Shown here piece by piece: positions 8,592 through 17,460 of a DNA stretch of 64,000 nucleotides. The stretch is from positions 3,909,001-3,973,000 of the forward strand of contig NZ_CP005083.1 in the NCBI RefSeq assembly GCF_001563265.1. The letters run 5' to 3'. The number at the start of each line of letters is the position of its first letter. Positions within the stretch are counted from its first letter, which is position 1. The position numbers and the translations under genes were made by a program. This stretch comes from Sphingobium sp. TKS (GTDB lineage: Bacteria; Pseudomonadota; Alphaproteobacteria; Sphingomonadales; Sphingomonadaceae). The notes under the pieces are model-generated. The model did no database searches, was not told the origin of the DNA, and was given only the letters and a program-made list of their open reading frames with translations.

Positions 8592-9253
8592 GGGATGGCC
8601 TTTCGTACGGGAGCGCGATCGACGCGCACCTCTGTCAGCTCCAGCTTCTGGCCGACCTGCCGGACGATCACGGGCGCGACGGTGAGGCCCAACCGCTCCT
8701 TCACGCGCTCCTCGAGAATGAAGAGGGCACGGCCGTGCTTCTCGCCAAGCGAGAGCGCATCGTCCTTTGCGTCCCCACCGCCGGTGAGGATGATCCAGTC
8801 GGTGAGCGCGGCGGTCTTCAGCGCCCAGCCCAGATCGCGGGGATGCACGACCACCAGCTTCTGCGGCAGCGACACATAGGTCAGCGGGTTGAAGGTGAAG
8901 CCCGCAGGATAGAGCAGCTTGCCGTCCGGCAGCCGGATTTCCTGATCGAGCGTGTAGAACGGCACAACGCTGCGAACCTGGTTCTGGCGCGCGACACCGA
9001 GCGTCGCGCCTTTCAATGCGCTCCAGCCCGAACGCGGCCCGAACTTTTCGGCCATATTGGGCGGCTGCTTTGCGGCACGCGCCTCGATCTCGGCCATCGC
9101 GTCGGGCTCGGCGATCGGCCATGTACGACCAATGGTCGATGTCTCGGCGTGGGCCACCCCCGCGACGATCAGCGCGCCGGCCAGACACCCGGCGATGAGC
9201 GCGGACTGGATGGCGAGGACATGCCAGCCTTGGGGGACACGTCTATCGACCAC
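8588..9253 (-). CDS. traW: F-type conjugation protein TraW
   Basis: TraW is a periplasmic protein of the F-pilus assembly set. The 221-residue product begins at a GTG (9253) with GGAGGGAG seven bases upstream. It has a signal peptide ending GVAHA and then IGRTWPIAEPDAMAEIEARA, which is the normal TraW opening. The C-terminal TrbC-interacting region (LTDWIILTGGGDAKDDALSL and the following FILEERVKERLGL) is intact. It overlaps traU (ATGA) and the small membrane gene before it by 11 bases. Confidence 0.93.
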   Translation of the reverse strand: MVDRRVPQGWHVLAIQSALIAGCLAGALIVAGVAHAETSTIGRTWPIAEPDAMAEIEARAAKQPPNMAEKFGPRSGWSALKGATLGVARQNQVRSVVPFYTLDQEIRLPDGKLLYPAGFTFNPLTYVSLPQKLVVVHPRDLGWALKTAALTDWIILTGGGDAKDDALSLGEKHGRALFILEERVKERLGLTVAPVIVRQVGQKLELTEVRVDRAPVRKAIP

Positions 9254-9479
9254 GGCGGCGCTCCCTCCAGGGAACGGCAGGCGTACGACTCTCGCCGCAG
9301 ACCGCGCAGATGAACGCGGTGACGCCCAGGAACAGCGTGAGCCAGATCAGCGCCTGGCTGCCGCCGAGGTCGGGGGCCGACCAGAGCACCAGCGAAGACT
9401 GGAGGATCAACAGCAGATGGGTGCCGACCAGCAGGCGAATGGATGACGGACAAGGCGCGCCGGAGAAGATGCCGTTCAT
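9243..9479 (-). CDS. Small two-helix membrane protein of the tra operon (78 aa)
   Basis: Not recognised as a named family. After a polar start (MNGIFSGAPCPSSIR) come two hydrophobic segments, about residues 18-36 and 42-62, and an Arg-rich tail. The first 19 residues closely match those of the next upstream gene (MNGSFSGSPDPSSIR), so the two are probably paralogues or share a functional N-terminal tag. The ATG overlaps the previous stop (ATGA). It lies where F has trbI, but TrbI is a single-helix protein and the likeness is not evident. Confidence 0.65.
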   Translation of the reverse strand: MNGIFSGAPCPSSIRLLVGTHLLLILQSSLVLWSAPDLGGSQALIWLTLFLGVTAFICAVCGESRTPAVPWRERRRGR

Positions 9480-9985
9480 CGGCCCCACCTTTCGGCATGT
9501 CGGGCGAGGGCATTTGCCATCCTCGACGCGCGGTGCAGGAACCAAAGTCCTCCCCGCACAAGCGCGATCGGCGTCAGGACAAGAATGGCCGCCCGCATGA
9601 ACAGGGGCATTTCCGGGACGAGCAGGAACAGGCCGACGATGATCGAGGCCGCCGCCGCTTCGAGGCCCACGATCTGCCGAAAGCGCAGAGCCGCGATCCT
9701 CTCGTCCCGACCGGACGTATATTCCATGGCAAGCGCGGAACGGGTCATGATCAGGAGCACGGCTTCATTCGAGCGATGCAGGCGTTCGACGTAGGCTTCC
9801 TGCGTCTCGCCCGGCAGGCGCGGGGCCATCCCTGGACGGATCAAAAGATTCTCCGGCCGTTTTCCGGGACGAGGAGGGATTTCGTCGATCCCGCCGTCGA
9901 TCTGTCGGGCAAGCCAACGGATCATGTCGCCGATCAGCGGCCGGATCGACGACGGGTCGGGCGAGCCGGAGAAGCTGCCGTTCAT
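9476..9985 (-). CDS. Membrane protein of the tra operon (169 aa), unknown
   Basis: Not recognised. The N-terminus MNGSFSGSPDPSSIR repeats that of the following gene. Residues 20-105 are soluble and charged and include GETQEAYVERLHRSNEAVLL. Residues about 112-150 form two membrane helices (GLEAAAASIIVGLFLLVP and FMRAAILVLTPIALVRGG). ATG 9985 was chosen over ATG 9991 because it gives the ATGA overlap and the shared N-terminus. It probably acts at the inner membrane with the secretion machine; this is inferred only from position. Confidence 0.65.
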   Translation of the reverse strand: MNGSFSGSPDPSSIRPLIGDMIRWLARQIDGGIDEIPPRPGKRPENLLIRPGMAPRLPGETQEAYVERLHRSNEAVLLIMTRSALAMEYTSGRDERIAALRFRQIVGLEAAAASIIVGLFLLVPEMPLFMRAAILVLTPIALVRGGLWFLHRASRMANALARHAERWGR

Positions 9986-10395
9986 GCCCATCTCCGTGCC
10001 CTCCGCGTGACCAGCCAATTCGGGATGCTGTCGATGATGCGGGCGATGCCGATCGCCAGCGCGGCGCCGGCAATTCCGGCACAGGCGATCAGCCCGGCCA
10101 TGAGCGGCACTGGCAGCACGCTGTCCGCGGCCCCGCACAAGCCAAGAGCGGCATAGGCCAGGGCGGTGATGACCGGCCCGGTGAAGGTTAGCAGGAGAGC
10201 GTGCCGCCGCCAGCGCTGGCGCTCGCTTTCTAGGATGGTCCATTGCGCATCGCGAACGGACGCGAGGAACCGGACCCGGTCGCCCAGTTCCCACTGGCAG
10301 CGGACCAGGTAGTCGTGAAGGGATTCGTCCGGCCTGCGCACGACGAGGGTCAGGCGCTCATTGCCGCCACTGGGCGGGAGTATGTCCAGCATCAT
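9982..10395 (-). CDS. Membrane protein of the tra operon (137 aa), unknown
   Basis: Not recognised. The layout is a soluble N-terminal segment with PDESLHDYLVRCQWELGDRV, an Arg-rich stretch, then two membrane helices (about residues 66-85 and 93-118). The layout matches its neighbours: short acidic helical region, arginines, helical hairpin. A strong AGGAGG lies five bases before ATG 10395, and the start overlaps the preceding stop (ATGA). Confidence 0.65.
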   Translation of the reverse strand: MMLDILPPSGGNERLTLVVRRPDESLHDYLVRCQWELGDRVRFLASVRDAQWTILESERQRWRRHALLLTFTGPVITALAYAALGLCGAADSVLPVPLMAGLIACAGIAGAALAIGIARIIDSIPNWLVTRRARRWA

Positions 10396-10718
10396 CTTTT
10401 CCTCCTGAGTTTTGCGAGCAAGCGGCCCGCGGCCCCGGTCAGGCCGATGAGGATGAGCCCGGTCAGGAAACAGCCGCCGCCAACGATCGCCGCGCCGCGA
10501 AGAACGATGCCAGCGGGCTGTTCGAGCACCAGCCCGGCCGCGAGCACGAGCGATGCGATCATCACGGATTCGATGACCACCAGGCGGAAGCGCCAGCGCA
10601 ATGCGTCGGCTTCCGCCCGTGCGGCGACGCGCGCCTCGATGATCCGCTCGATATCCTCATCCGGGCTCTCCACGAGCCGGAGCGGCAACTGGTCGGGGGA
10701 GGGGGAGCGCCGCGTCAT
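10392..10718 (-). CDS. Membrane protein of the tra operon (108 aa), unknown
   Basis: Not recognised. A charged N-terminal region (DEDIERIIEARVAARAEADA) precedes two membrane helices (about residues 48-66 and 72-96) and a basic tail. The stretch from ALRWRFRLV through the hairpin resembles ALRFRQIV of the 169-aa protein two genes on. The ATG overlaps the traC stop (ATGA), so it is made together with the TraC ATPase. Confidence 0.65.
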   Translation of the reverse strand: MTRRSPSPDQLPLRLVESPDEDIERIIEARVAARAEADALRWRFRLVVIESVMIASLVLAAGLVLEQPAGIVLRGAAIVGGGCFLTGLILIGLTGAAGRLLAKLRRKR

Positions 10719-13231
10719 GACAGCGCGCTCCGCTTCAGCGGCGCTGCGTCATCGAAGGACGTGCCGATTATCCCGGCGGGATCGACGCCGGCGAGATCGC
10801 ACACCGCTTCGAGCGGCGAGCGTCCGGCGCGGACCAGCGCCTCGAACGCGGCCACGTCTTCGGGCGCGGAGGTGTTGATCCAGTAGCTGAACGGATCGAC
10901 GACGAGCCGGGCGATGCCGAGGCCAAGCGGGCTGTCGATGAAGACTTCCGAATAGTTCGGTTTGTTGTTGCGGACCGATTTCAGGAGGTCGAGGACGAAA
11001 CCCGAATAGTCGAGGATCTTGTTTTCGACCGCCTTGTCATAGGTCGATCCCTGCAGGAGGAAGCGCGTCGCGGCATTTTCCAGGATCACCTGTCCCGTGC
11101 CGCCGAACAGCAGCAGATCGTTCATGCTCTGGAGAATGATGCCGAAGCTGCCGCGATATTTTCGGGCGCGGCGATAGCCCTGGCTGATCGCCTCGGCGAG
11201 GCGCGACAGGTCCTGGCCCTCTTCGCGGGTCATGAACTGCGCGGCTTCATCGCACAGCACGAAGCGGGGGCGATCACGGGCGGACAGGTAGAGTTCCTGC
11301 GTTACCGCGTTGATCACCACCATGACGACCACGTTGAACAGGTCAGGCATGGCCTTCAGGCGCTCGAGTTCGAGCACCACGAATTCATCGTTCGAGATGT
11401 CGAACGTGCTGGGACCGTTGAAATAATGGCCGTAGGCTCCGTCCGACCCGAAATCACGCAGGTTGAAGGCCAATTCGCGCGCCGTGGGCACGAGGTGGTC
11501 GACCCGGTCGAGATCGGAGACGGTGTTGGCCGGATAGGAGCCGAGCCATTCGCGCACCGCATCGATCCCGGCTTCCGCGCGGCCGCTCTCGATCGCCCAT
11601 TGCACGGCGGACTTGAGCAGGTTCCATTCGGACGTGGTGACGCCCTTGCGCGTCCCGGCGTTGGCCATCTCCGCGACGATCGACACCGCCATCGAGATCG
11701 CGGACTCTCGATCGTCGCCGTCGAGAGCGAGCCCCAGGTCGAACGGATTGAGGACGAGATGCTCTTCGCCCAGATCGATGTAACGGCCCGAGCAGAGCGT
11801 GCAGAGCTTCTTGTAGCTGCCGCCGATGTCGATGATGCGGATGAGCGCGTTCTGCGCGAAATACTGCTGGCACAGGTTATTGAGCAGGAAGCTCTTGCCC
11901 GCGCCCGATTCCGCCGAGACGATGAAGTTGTAGTTGTTGATACGCGGATCGAAGAGGTCGAGCGTGATGAGCTGCCCCTTGCGGCCCGTGTAGAGCAGCG
12001 CCGGCCGCCCGCCGCCCCGGAAATCGGTTTGGATCGGCGACATCAGCACGCCCGCGCGCACCGGCACGCGGAAATCGCGCTGCAGCATACCGATCGTGCG
12101 TCGCTCGGGGTACAGGCCGAAGGGCAGGCTCGCGGCCAGCAGGATCGGGTTGAGGTAGGATTCCTCCTGGACCATCCACGGCAGCGGTTCGCTCTCCCAC
12201 AGCCGCTTGGCGCGCGCCGCCATCTCGCGGGCCTGATGGCGGTCGCGGCCGAACACCCACATGGTGGGGATTACCGAGACGAACCGGGTGTTTCCGGCCT
12301 CGTCCAGGATCCACCCGATCTCTTCGATCTGCTTGCCGACCTCGACCGCGAAGGACCCCGCCGCCTTCTGCGCCGAGAGAATCTGCGCGCGCTTGTGGAT
12401 CTCGAAGGCCGAGTGATCGAAGAGGACATTGAGCGTATAGAGGAACGGCCCGCCGATCTGGTCGCTGTCCTCGGACGACCCGCGCATGCCGCCGGTGAGA
12501 CGATTGGCACGTTCGGCGGTGATCCGCCGCGGCGGCGACTTGGGCGTCAGACAGCGCGCCACCTGGTTGCCCAGATATACTTCCGGCCCGTCGAAGCGGA
12601 GCGCCGGCCCGGCATCGATGATCTGGCGGCGCAGCGGCACGTCGGCGGTCTGGGTGAAGACGCCGGGCGCGGGCGCATGAACGCCGTTGAAAATGCGCCG
12701 GTAGAGCGAGATGATCTCGCTCGGCGCCATCGGGCGGATGCCGAGCTTGGCGAGCTGCTCCTCGATCTGGCGGCGCAGGTCGCTGTCCATCGGCGCGCGC
12801 GTCTTGACCGACAGGAATGCGCGGAAATCGCGGATCGGGATGCCATGCAGGGCCTTCAAGCCCATGGTGCCGGCGCGCAGATAGTCGAAGGTGCGCCGGG
12901 CCGAGGCCTGGATGAGCGGATCGGGCCGTGTCTTGAGGTCGAGAAAGGCGTCGAGCGCATCGTCGATCAGCGGGTCGGCGAAACTCTGGAGCTGGAGGAT
13001 CGTGCCTTCGGGAAAATTGACGTTGAGCAGCCCCAGCAGCGCCTCATGGACATGGGCGAACATGTAGGGGGAGGGGATCAGCTCCCAGCTATAGCCCCAG
13101 CCATCGTCGATGGTGAGGAAGGCCTGTTCTTCCTCGACCCAGGCGGCGAGCGGAAGAAAATCGGAATAGCTGTCGCGCTCGACGCTGCGGCGCAGCCGCG
13201 CCAGCGTCATGCCCGATTGATAGCTGGTCAT
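10715..13231 (-). CDS. traC: F-type conjugation ATPase TraC (VirB4 family)
   Basis: TraC is the cytoplasmic/inner-membrane ATPase that powers pilus assembly. At 838 residues it matches the family (F TraC 875). It has the N-terminal TraC/VirB4 domain (SYSDFLPLAAWVEEEQAFLT and FADPLIDDALDAFL), a Walker A motif SAESGAGKSFLLNN at about residue 440, a Walker B region RPRFVLCDEAAQFM at about 655, and the late segment YSEVFIDSPLGLGIARLVVD. The start overlaps the traV stop (ATGA). Confidence 0.96.
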   Translation of the reverse strand: MTSYQSGMTLARLRRSVERDSYSDFLPLAAWVEEEQAFLTIDDGWGYSWELIPSPYMFAHVHEALLGLLNVNFPEGTILQLQSFADPLIDDALDAFLDLKTRPDPLIQASARRTFDYLRAGTMGLKALHGIPIRDFRAFLSVKTRAPMDSDLRRQIEEQLAKLGIRPMAPSEIISLYRRIFNGVHAPAPGVFTQTADVPLRRQIIDAGPALRFDGPEVYLGNQVARCLTPKSPPRRITAERANRLTGGMRGSSEDSDQIGGPFLYTLNVLFDHSAFEIHKRAQILSAQKAAGSFAVEVGKQIEEIGWILDEAGNTRFVSVIPTMWVFGRDRHQAREMAARAKRLWESEPLPWMVQEESYLNPILLAASLPFGLYPERRTIGMLQRDFRVPVRAGVLMSPIQTDFRGGGRPALLYTGRKGQLITLDLFDPRINNYNFIVSAESGAGKSFLLNNLCQQYFAQNALIRIIDIGGSYKKLCTLCSGRYIDLGEEHLVLNPFDLGLALDGDDRESAISMAVSIVAEMANAGTRKGVTTSEWNLLKSAVQWAIESGRAEAGIDAVREWLGSYPANTVSDLDRVDHLVPTARELAFNLRDFGSDGAYGHYFNGPSTFDISNDEFVVLELERLKAMPDLFNVVVMVVINAVTQELYLSARDRPRFVLCDEAAQFMTREEGQDLSRLAEAISQGYRRARKYRGSFGIILQSMNDLLLFGGTGQVILENAATRFLLQGSTYDKAVENKILDYSGFVLDLLKSVRNNKPNYSEVFIDSPLGLGIARLVVDPFSYWINTSAPEDVAAFEALVRAGRSPLEAVCDLAGVDPAGIIGTSFDDAAPLKRSALS

Positions 13232-13815
13232 GGCCGGGCCCCCGCATCATTCTGGCCATCGTCGGGGCGGTCCCTGACCTGTTCGAGCACGTTCGCGCGG
13301 GACGCGGGCGAAACCGGGGCGACAAGATAGTCGCCGACCACCCATTGCGGGCGCTCGACCAGCGAATAGACATAGCGCGGCATGTAGAGCCGGTCGGGCC
13401 GCTGGCGGTCGGCATAGGGCAGGATCAGCGTCCGGACCGAACGCGGGGGCTTGAGCATCGGCGTGACCGGCTGCTCGATCAGCCCCTGGAGCTCGCGATA
13501 GACGCTATCGCGATAACCGGCGAAGGCGCCCGACGTTGTTCCAGTGGAACCGCGCGCGGCCTTGCCGTCCCTGAGCAACTTCCTGTCCCTGGTGACCGCC
13601 GGATCGGACTTCGACGCGACGCCCGCAACGGCATCGGCATAGGCCTTCTCAGGGTGGATGCACTGGCCGTGATCGTCGTTCTTGCAACTGAACTTCTCGC
13701 TATAGGGCGACATGATCGAGCCCATCGTCGCGCAGCCGCTCAGCATGAAGGCGGCGCAGACCGGAAGAAGCGGGGAGAGGGCGCGCGATCGGCGCGCGGG
13801 CGATAGAGGCCGCAT
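13228..13815 (-). CDS. traV: F-type conjugation lipoprotein TraV
   Basis: TraV is the outer-membrane lipoprotein of the F-type core complex (VirB7-like role). The 195-residue product has a lipoprotein signal with lipobox LSGCATMG (Cys28) and the cysteine pair FSCKNDDHGQCIHPEKAYAD typical of TraV. Start ATG 13815 is chosen for the AGGGAG site eight bases upstream. An in-frame ATG at 13851 overlapping the traB stop (TGATG) is possible but would bury the signal peptide behind 12 extra residues. Confidence 0.9.
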   Translation of the reverse strand: MRPLSPARRSRALSPLLPVCAAFMLSGCATMGSIMSPYSEKFSCKNDDHGQCIHPEKAYADAVAGVASKSDPAVTRDRKLLRDGKAARGSTGTTSGAFAGYRDSVYRELQGLIEQPVTPMLKPPRSVRTLILPYADRQRPDRLYMPRYVYSLVERPQWVVGDYLVAPVSPASRANVLEQVRDRPDDGQNDAGARP

Positions 13816-13850
13816 GGGCGATACTCCCTGTTGGATGAGGAGCCGGCGCA

Positions 13851-15164
13851 TCAGAACTTGCTTCCGGCGGTCGGCTTGATATCGAGGGTGACGCCCTCCT
13901 GGATCACAACCACGACGTCCTTCGCCGCGCCGACCTCAACGATCGGCCCCGCCTGGCGCGCGAGATCGAGATAGAAATCGGTGAGCTTCTCGGACGATCG
14001 CGACAGGCCGCCGGCGATGCCGGCCTTGGCGGCGTCGCCCGCATCGAGCGTGCGCACCGAACCCAGCGCCGAGGTCGAGACGTCGCCGACCGTATTCTGG
14101 ACCGTATCGGCGACCCCGGTGATGGTCCCGGCGATGAACGCGCGGGCAAGGGCCGCGCCGGCGCGGGTGACGACCTTGCCGGAGAGGCCCTTCTTGCCGT
14201 CGGCGTCGACGAAGAAGCCCTTGATGGGCTGGTCGACCACCGAGCGTTCGTCGAAATCGACGCAAGAGAGGCTGACCAACTGGACTTCGACCCGTTCCTT
14301 CGCGAGGCTGCCGGTGGCGTTGCCGATGACGAAGCAGCCGGCGAGGTTGGCTTTGACGTCATTGGGCAGGACGGCGGGGGCTTGCACCCGCGCGATCAAC
14401 GGTTCGGGATTGTTGGTCGCATCCCGGCTCGCCAGCGCATCGATCCCGGTCAGCAGCCGCGCCTTCATGAAACCAGGTGGCAAATAGATGGTCCGCGTCT
14501 TTTTTTTAGCGGCCTGTGCCCCATCGGCGGCCGCGACCGGACTGGTCGCGGCGCCGATCGCGCCCACGGTCTTCTCGACCGGCGGGGCCGGAGGCGCTGG
14601 CGGCGCGGCGGGCGGCGCGGGCGGCTTCGCGACGGAAGGATCGATGTCACCGGTCGCGGGCGGTTCGGGAAAGTCGGGAACCGAGCCGGGGATCGCCGGA
14701 GGAAGATCGCCGTCCAGCGCATGGGGCGGCGTGCCGGAACCGGGCGCGACCTTGCCTTCCTCGATGGCGGAGACGCGATCGCCGAGCAATTGCTGTCCAT
14801 CAAGAATCTTCTGCAGGTCGCCGCGCAGCTTGACCTCTAGGCTGTCGCCGCGAAGCCCCGCGCCCATGTCGAGCTTCGAACTGGGCGATGGCGCGGCCTG
14901 CTCGGTCTTGTCGCCGCTGGCCGTGTAGAGGCCGAGCCCCAGCACGCCGATCGCACCGGCAACGCCAAGCTGCCTCAAACGCAGCTGCTGGCGTGCGGTC
15001 AGCGTTTGCCACCGCGTCTTGAGATCGAGCAGCGCGGGGCCGCGCGTATTCTCGCCAGGACGAGGGCGGTCCGCCTCATAGCCGTCGAGGTCGAGTTCCT
15101 CCGCGCGATCGGCAGGACCGCGCCCGCGGGGCCCGCGACCGCCGCGAGAGTCCCCGCCGCTCAT
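13851..15164 (-). CDS. traB: F-type conjugation protein TraB (VirB10 family)
   Basis: TraB spans the envelope and joins the inner and outer parts of the secretion channel. The 437-residue product has a cytosolic, Arg/Gly-rich N-terminus, one membrane helix (about residues 65-82), a coiled segment, a long Pro/Ala-rich linker (about 145-205) that would cross the periplasm, and a C-terminal VirB10-like domain. The last includes IYLPPGFMKARLLTGIDAL and the run from LAGCFVIGNATGSLAKERVE. The N-terminal poly-Gly/Arg run is unusual but reads cleanly in frame. Confidence 0.93.
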   Translation of the reverse strand: MSGGDSRGGRGPRGRGPADRAEELDLDGYEADRPRPGENTRGPALLDLKTRWQTLTARQQLRLRQLGVAGAIGVLGLGLYTASGDKTEQAAPSPSSKLDMGAGLRGDSLEVKLRGDLQKILDGQQLLGDRVSAIEEGKVAPGSGTPPHALDGDLPPAIPGSVPDFPEPPATGDIDPSVAKPPAPPAAPPAPPAPPVEKTVGAIGAATSPVAAADGAQAAKKKTRTIYLPPGFMKARLLTGIDALASRDATNNPEPLIARVQAPAVLPNDVKANLAGCFVIGNATGSLAKERVEVQLVSLSCVDFDERSVVDQPIKGFFVDADGKKGLSGKVVTRAGAALARAFIAGTITGVADTVQNTVGDVSTSALGSVRTLDAGDAAKAGIAGGLSRSSEKLTDFYLDLARQAGPIVEVGAAKDVVVVIQEGVTLDIKPTAGSKF

Positions 15165-15928
15165 TGCCCGGCTCCCCGGCGAACGACGATCAGCCGCGCG
15201 GCTTCCCCGGCCTCGATATTGCCCCGGTCGAGGGTGATCGCGAAGATGTTGGCGCCGAGCGCGCCGTCGAGAAAACCGCGTTCGTCGAGCTGCGCGCCGC
15301 CGGCGGCAGAGACCAGATATTCCGATGCCGAGAGGCCGGACCCGTCGATTTCGATGCGGCGTCGTTCCTCCAGCGTGGCGCCCGGCAGCGTCGCGAGCCG
15401 GATCGGCCCGGATCGGGGCGCAACGCTGGTGAAGCTCGCCGGGATCCGGTCCTGGAGCATCGAGAGCGTGATCGAGACTGCACGCTCTTCTTCGACCAGG
15501 GGTCCTAGCAGTTCCTCATTGGCGCGGGCGCGCTGGGGAGCGCCGGGCTGGAGCATCACCGTCTGCGCCGGAATATCCGACGGCTCGGCATAGAGCGCAT
15601 AGACCGCGCCGTTGCAGGTGATGAAGAACTCAGACGGCACGGTGACGAAGCTGCGCGTCACCATCCCGGCGTCGTCGATCTCGCGAACGAGGAACTTGAT
15701 CCAGGCGTCGGAACCGGCGCGCTCCACGGCGATCGCCTTTTCGGCGCTGAACCTGACGTCCTCGATTTCTCCGCCCGAACAGATGACATGGTTGATGTCG
15801 CGGTTTGACAGGCGGATCGTGCTGGTCTGGTCGGGCAGAACCATGATGGATTGCGCGGCGGCCGGAGCGGCAAGCGACAGGGCGAGCAGCATCAGGCTCG
15901 GCCGCGCGGACTTAGCGAGGCTGGACAT
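15161..15928 (-). CDS. traK: F-type conjugation protein TraK (VirB9-like secretin part)
   Basis: TraK is the periplasmic/outer-membrane core component that works with TraB and TraV. The 255-residue product has a signal peptide ending PAAA, then DQTSTIRLSNRDINHVICSG, a typical TraK opening, and ends VRRGAGQ. ATG 15928 has AGGA eight bases upstream and is preferred over an in-frame ATG at 15943. It overlaps the traE end by 17 bases and the traB start by 4. Confidence 0.92.
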   Translation of the reverse strand: MSSLAKSARPSLMLLALSLAAPAAAQSIMVLPDQTSTIRLSNRDINHVICSGGEIEDVRFSAEKAIAVERAGSDAWIKFLVREIDDAGMVTRSFVTVPSEFFITCNGAVYALYAEPSDIPAQTVMLQPGAPQRARANEELLGPLVEEERAVSITLSMLQDRIPASFTSVAPRSGPIRLATLPGATLEERRRIEIDGSGLSASEYLVSAAGGAQLDERGFLDGALGANIFAITLDRGNIEAGEAARLIVVRRGAGQ

Positions 15929-16550
15929 CGAAATTTTCCTCATTGAGGGCGGTCAGCCAGAAGCGGCCATTGTCGATCACGTAACGGATCCGAAGATTGC
16001 CCCGGAACTTGCGGATCACCCCGCCGATCACCCGGACCTTCTCGACCGGCACGAGAATCTCGGTCCGGGTCCAGGTGACGGGCTGGTCGGGGCGGATATA
16101 GGTCGCGATCGAGAGCGTCGGATTATTGGCCAGTTCGTCGAGCAGCCGGTTGAGGCTGTCGCGCAGGCTGTTGTAGGTCGAGGGGTGCGTGATGCTCAGC
16201 AGTTCCTGGAACTGCCGATCCGCGGAGTAGGCGGAGTAGGTGCCCGAGAGCGACACGACATTGCGCGTGATCGAGCGCAGATAGGCCTCGGACGGCTCGC
16301 CGCCCGTGACATAGAGGTCGCCGCCCGCGCCGTAGGGGACGATGATCGTCCGGGTGTTCTGGTTGGAGGTGTAGATCACCGTGCCCAGCACCGCCGTGAT
16401 CCCGAACAGGCCGATGACGGCGAGCTTCAACAGCCGGTTCTCCTCGAACAGGTTGCTCGCCCCTTGCAGGTAGCGGTGGATGCCATAGCTGCCCGGCTTG
16501 CCGATCAGCGGATCGCGTGGGGGTGTGCCGGGGGATTTGCGTCCGAACAT
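15912..16550 (-). CDS. traE: F-type conjugation protein TraE
   Basis: TraE is a small inner-membrane protein of pilus assembly, VirB8-like in fold. The 212-residue product has one membrane helix (LKLAVIGLFGITAVLGTVIY, about residues 37-56) and a periplasmic domain with YLRSITRNVVSLSGTYS and TWTRTEILVPVEKVRVIGG. ATG 16550 has GAGG seven bases upstream; ATG 16562, overlapping the traL stop as ATGA, would add four residues and is also possible. Confidence 0.92.
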   Translation of the reverse strand: MFGRKSPGTPPRDPLIGKPGSYGIHRYLQGASNLFEENRLLKLAVIGLFGITAVLGTVIYTSNQNTRTIIVPYGAGGDLYVTGGEPSEAYLRSITRNVVSLSGTYSAYSADRQFQELLSITHPSTYNSLRDSLNRLLDELANNPTLSIATYIRPDQPVTWTRTEILVPVEKVRVIGGVIRKFRGNLRIRYVIDNGRFWLTALNEENFDVQPR

Positions 16551-16558
16551 GGCCCGCC

Positions 16559-16825
16559 TCATTCGTAGAACCGAGTCTGGGTCGGACCCGGATAGTTGGA
16601 CCAGCGGACCAGGCCCCAGCGCCAGGCCATGTGCGGGATGAAGCCGCGCGGCTTGGTGCGGAGCCAGGGAACGAAAAGGAGAAGACCCGCGACGAGCGCC
16701 CAACCGAGCATCCCGCCCACGATCACGGCGACGAAGATCACCGTGATCACGAGCACGAACTCGTCCGATCCGAACCACAGGATCTGGACGGGTTTGTGCA
16801 GATATTGGGGTAGCCGCTCGTCCAC
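16559..16825 (-). CDS. traL: F-type conjugation protein TraL
   Basis: TraL is a short inner-membrane protein, VirB3-like, needed for pilus assembly. This 88-residue product starts at GTG 16825, with AAGGAGGAG seven bases upstream. It contains LPQYLHKPVQILWFGSDEF, then two hydrophobic segments (VLVITVIFVAVIVGGMLG and ALVAGLLLFVPWL) and the ending YPGPTQTRFYE, all typical of TraL. The longer frame upstream has no coding character. Confidence 0.93.
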   Translation of the reverse strand: MDERLPQYLHKPVQILWFGSDEFVLVITVIFVAVIVGGMLGWALVAGLLLFVPWLRTKPRGFIPHMAWRWGLVRWSNYPGPTQTRFYE

Positions 16826-16961
16826 GAGCCTTCTCCTCCTTGCGTCGTGACCTCCCTGCGAAGCTGGTTGAACTTCGGGGGTTGTCCCGCCAGTGCGCCT
16901 CATGCGCCCTGGCCCGTTGAGGTCCGCCGACCGCGCCCAGGCGCGGCGGCGGACCAATCCG

Positions 16962-17279
16962 TCAGATGACCATTCCGAATGTCTGGAGGATCGAGTCCGC
17001 CTTGATCAGGCAGACGGCCGCCACGATGGTCGGGATGCCGATCATGATGTTCGAGAAGAGCCTGCTCACGCCGAACAGGAAGGCCGCGACGCCGCCGACG
17101 AAGCCGAGCGGGCCTTTGACCCCTTGATTGACCACGATATCGTAGATGTCGTAGCCGAGGTCGCCGGCCGCCGGCGCCGAGAAGGCGTGAGCCCCACCGG
17201 CCCCGAGCAGCGCGAGCAGGGTTACGGGAATGCCGACATTGGCGATTGAGGCGGATTGTCTGCCGAGTGTTTTCAACAT
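16962..17279 (-). CDS. traA: Conjugative pilin, TraA-like
   Basis: A 105-residue pre-pilin at the head of the pilus assembly genes, as in F. A long signal sequence (about residues 1-35, ending GAGGAHA) is followed by a mature part of about 70 residues with two hydrophobic helices (GPLGFVGGVAAFLFGVSRLF and NIMIGIPTIVAAVCLIKA), the expected architecture of F-type pilin. GGAG lies eight bases before ATG 17279. Processing by the operon's own S26-type peptidase or by host LepB is likely. Sequence likeness to F TraA is low; the call rests on size, layout and position. Confidence 0.82.
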   Translation of the reverse strand: MLKTLGRQSASIANVGIPVTLLALLGAGGAHAFSAPAAGDLGYDIYDIVVNQGVKGPLGFVGGVAAFLFGVSRLFSNIMIGIPTIVAAVCLIKADSILQTFGMVI

Positions 17280-17460
17280 GCACTTGCTCCAGGGAAGATG
17301 GGCCGCTCCGGGGACTGCTTGCCGGCATCGATGAGGATCGCTGTCGGCCGACGGCGAGGCTGGACGGCCCGGTTCGGGTCCCGCCGCCGGCATTGGGATT
17401 TGCGCGGCAGCGGCAGAGCCGATGCACCGCGCGTTCGCGATGTGAGGAGCCGGAAGGCGA

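Noticed and set aside
11426-13330. A 634-codon plus-strand frame opposite traC
   Set aside because: Shadow of the TraC ATPase gene, whose Walker motifs and neighbours are clear on the other strand.
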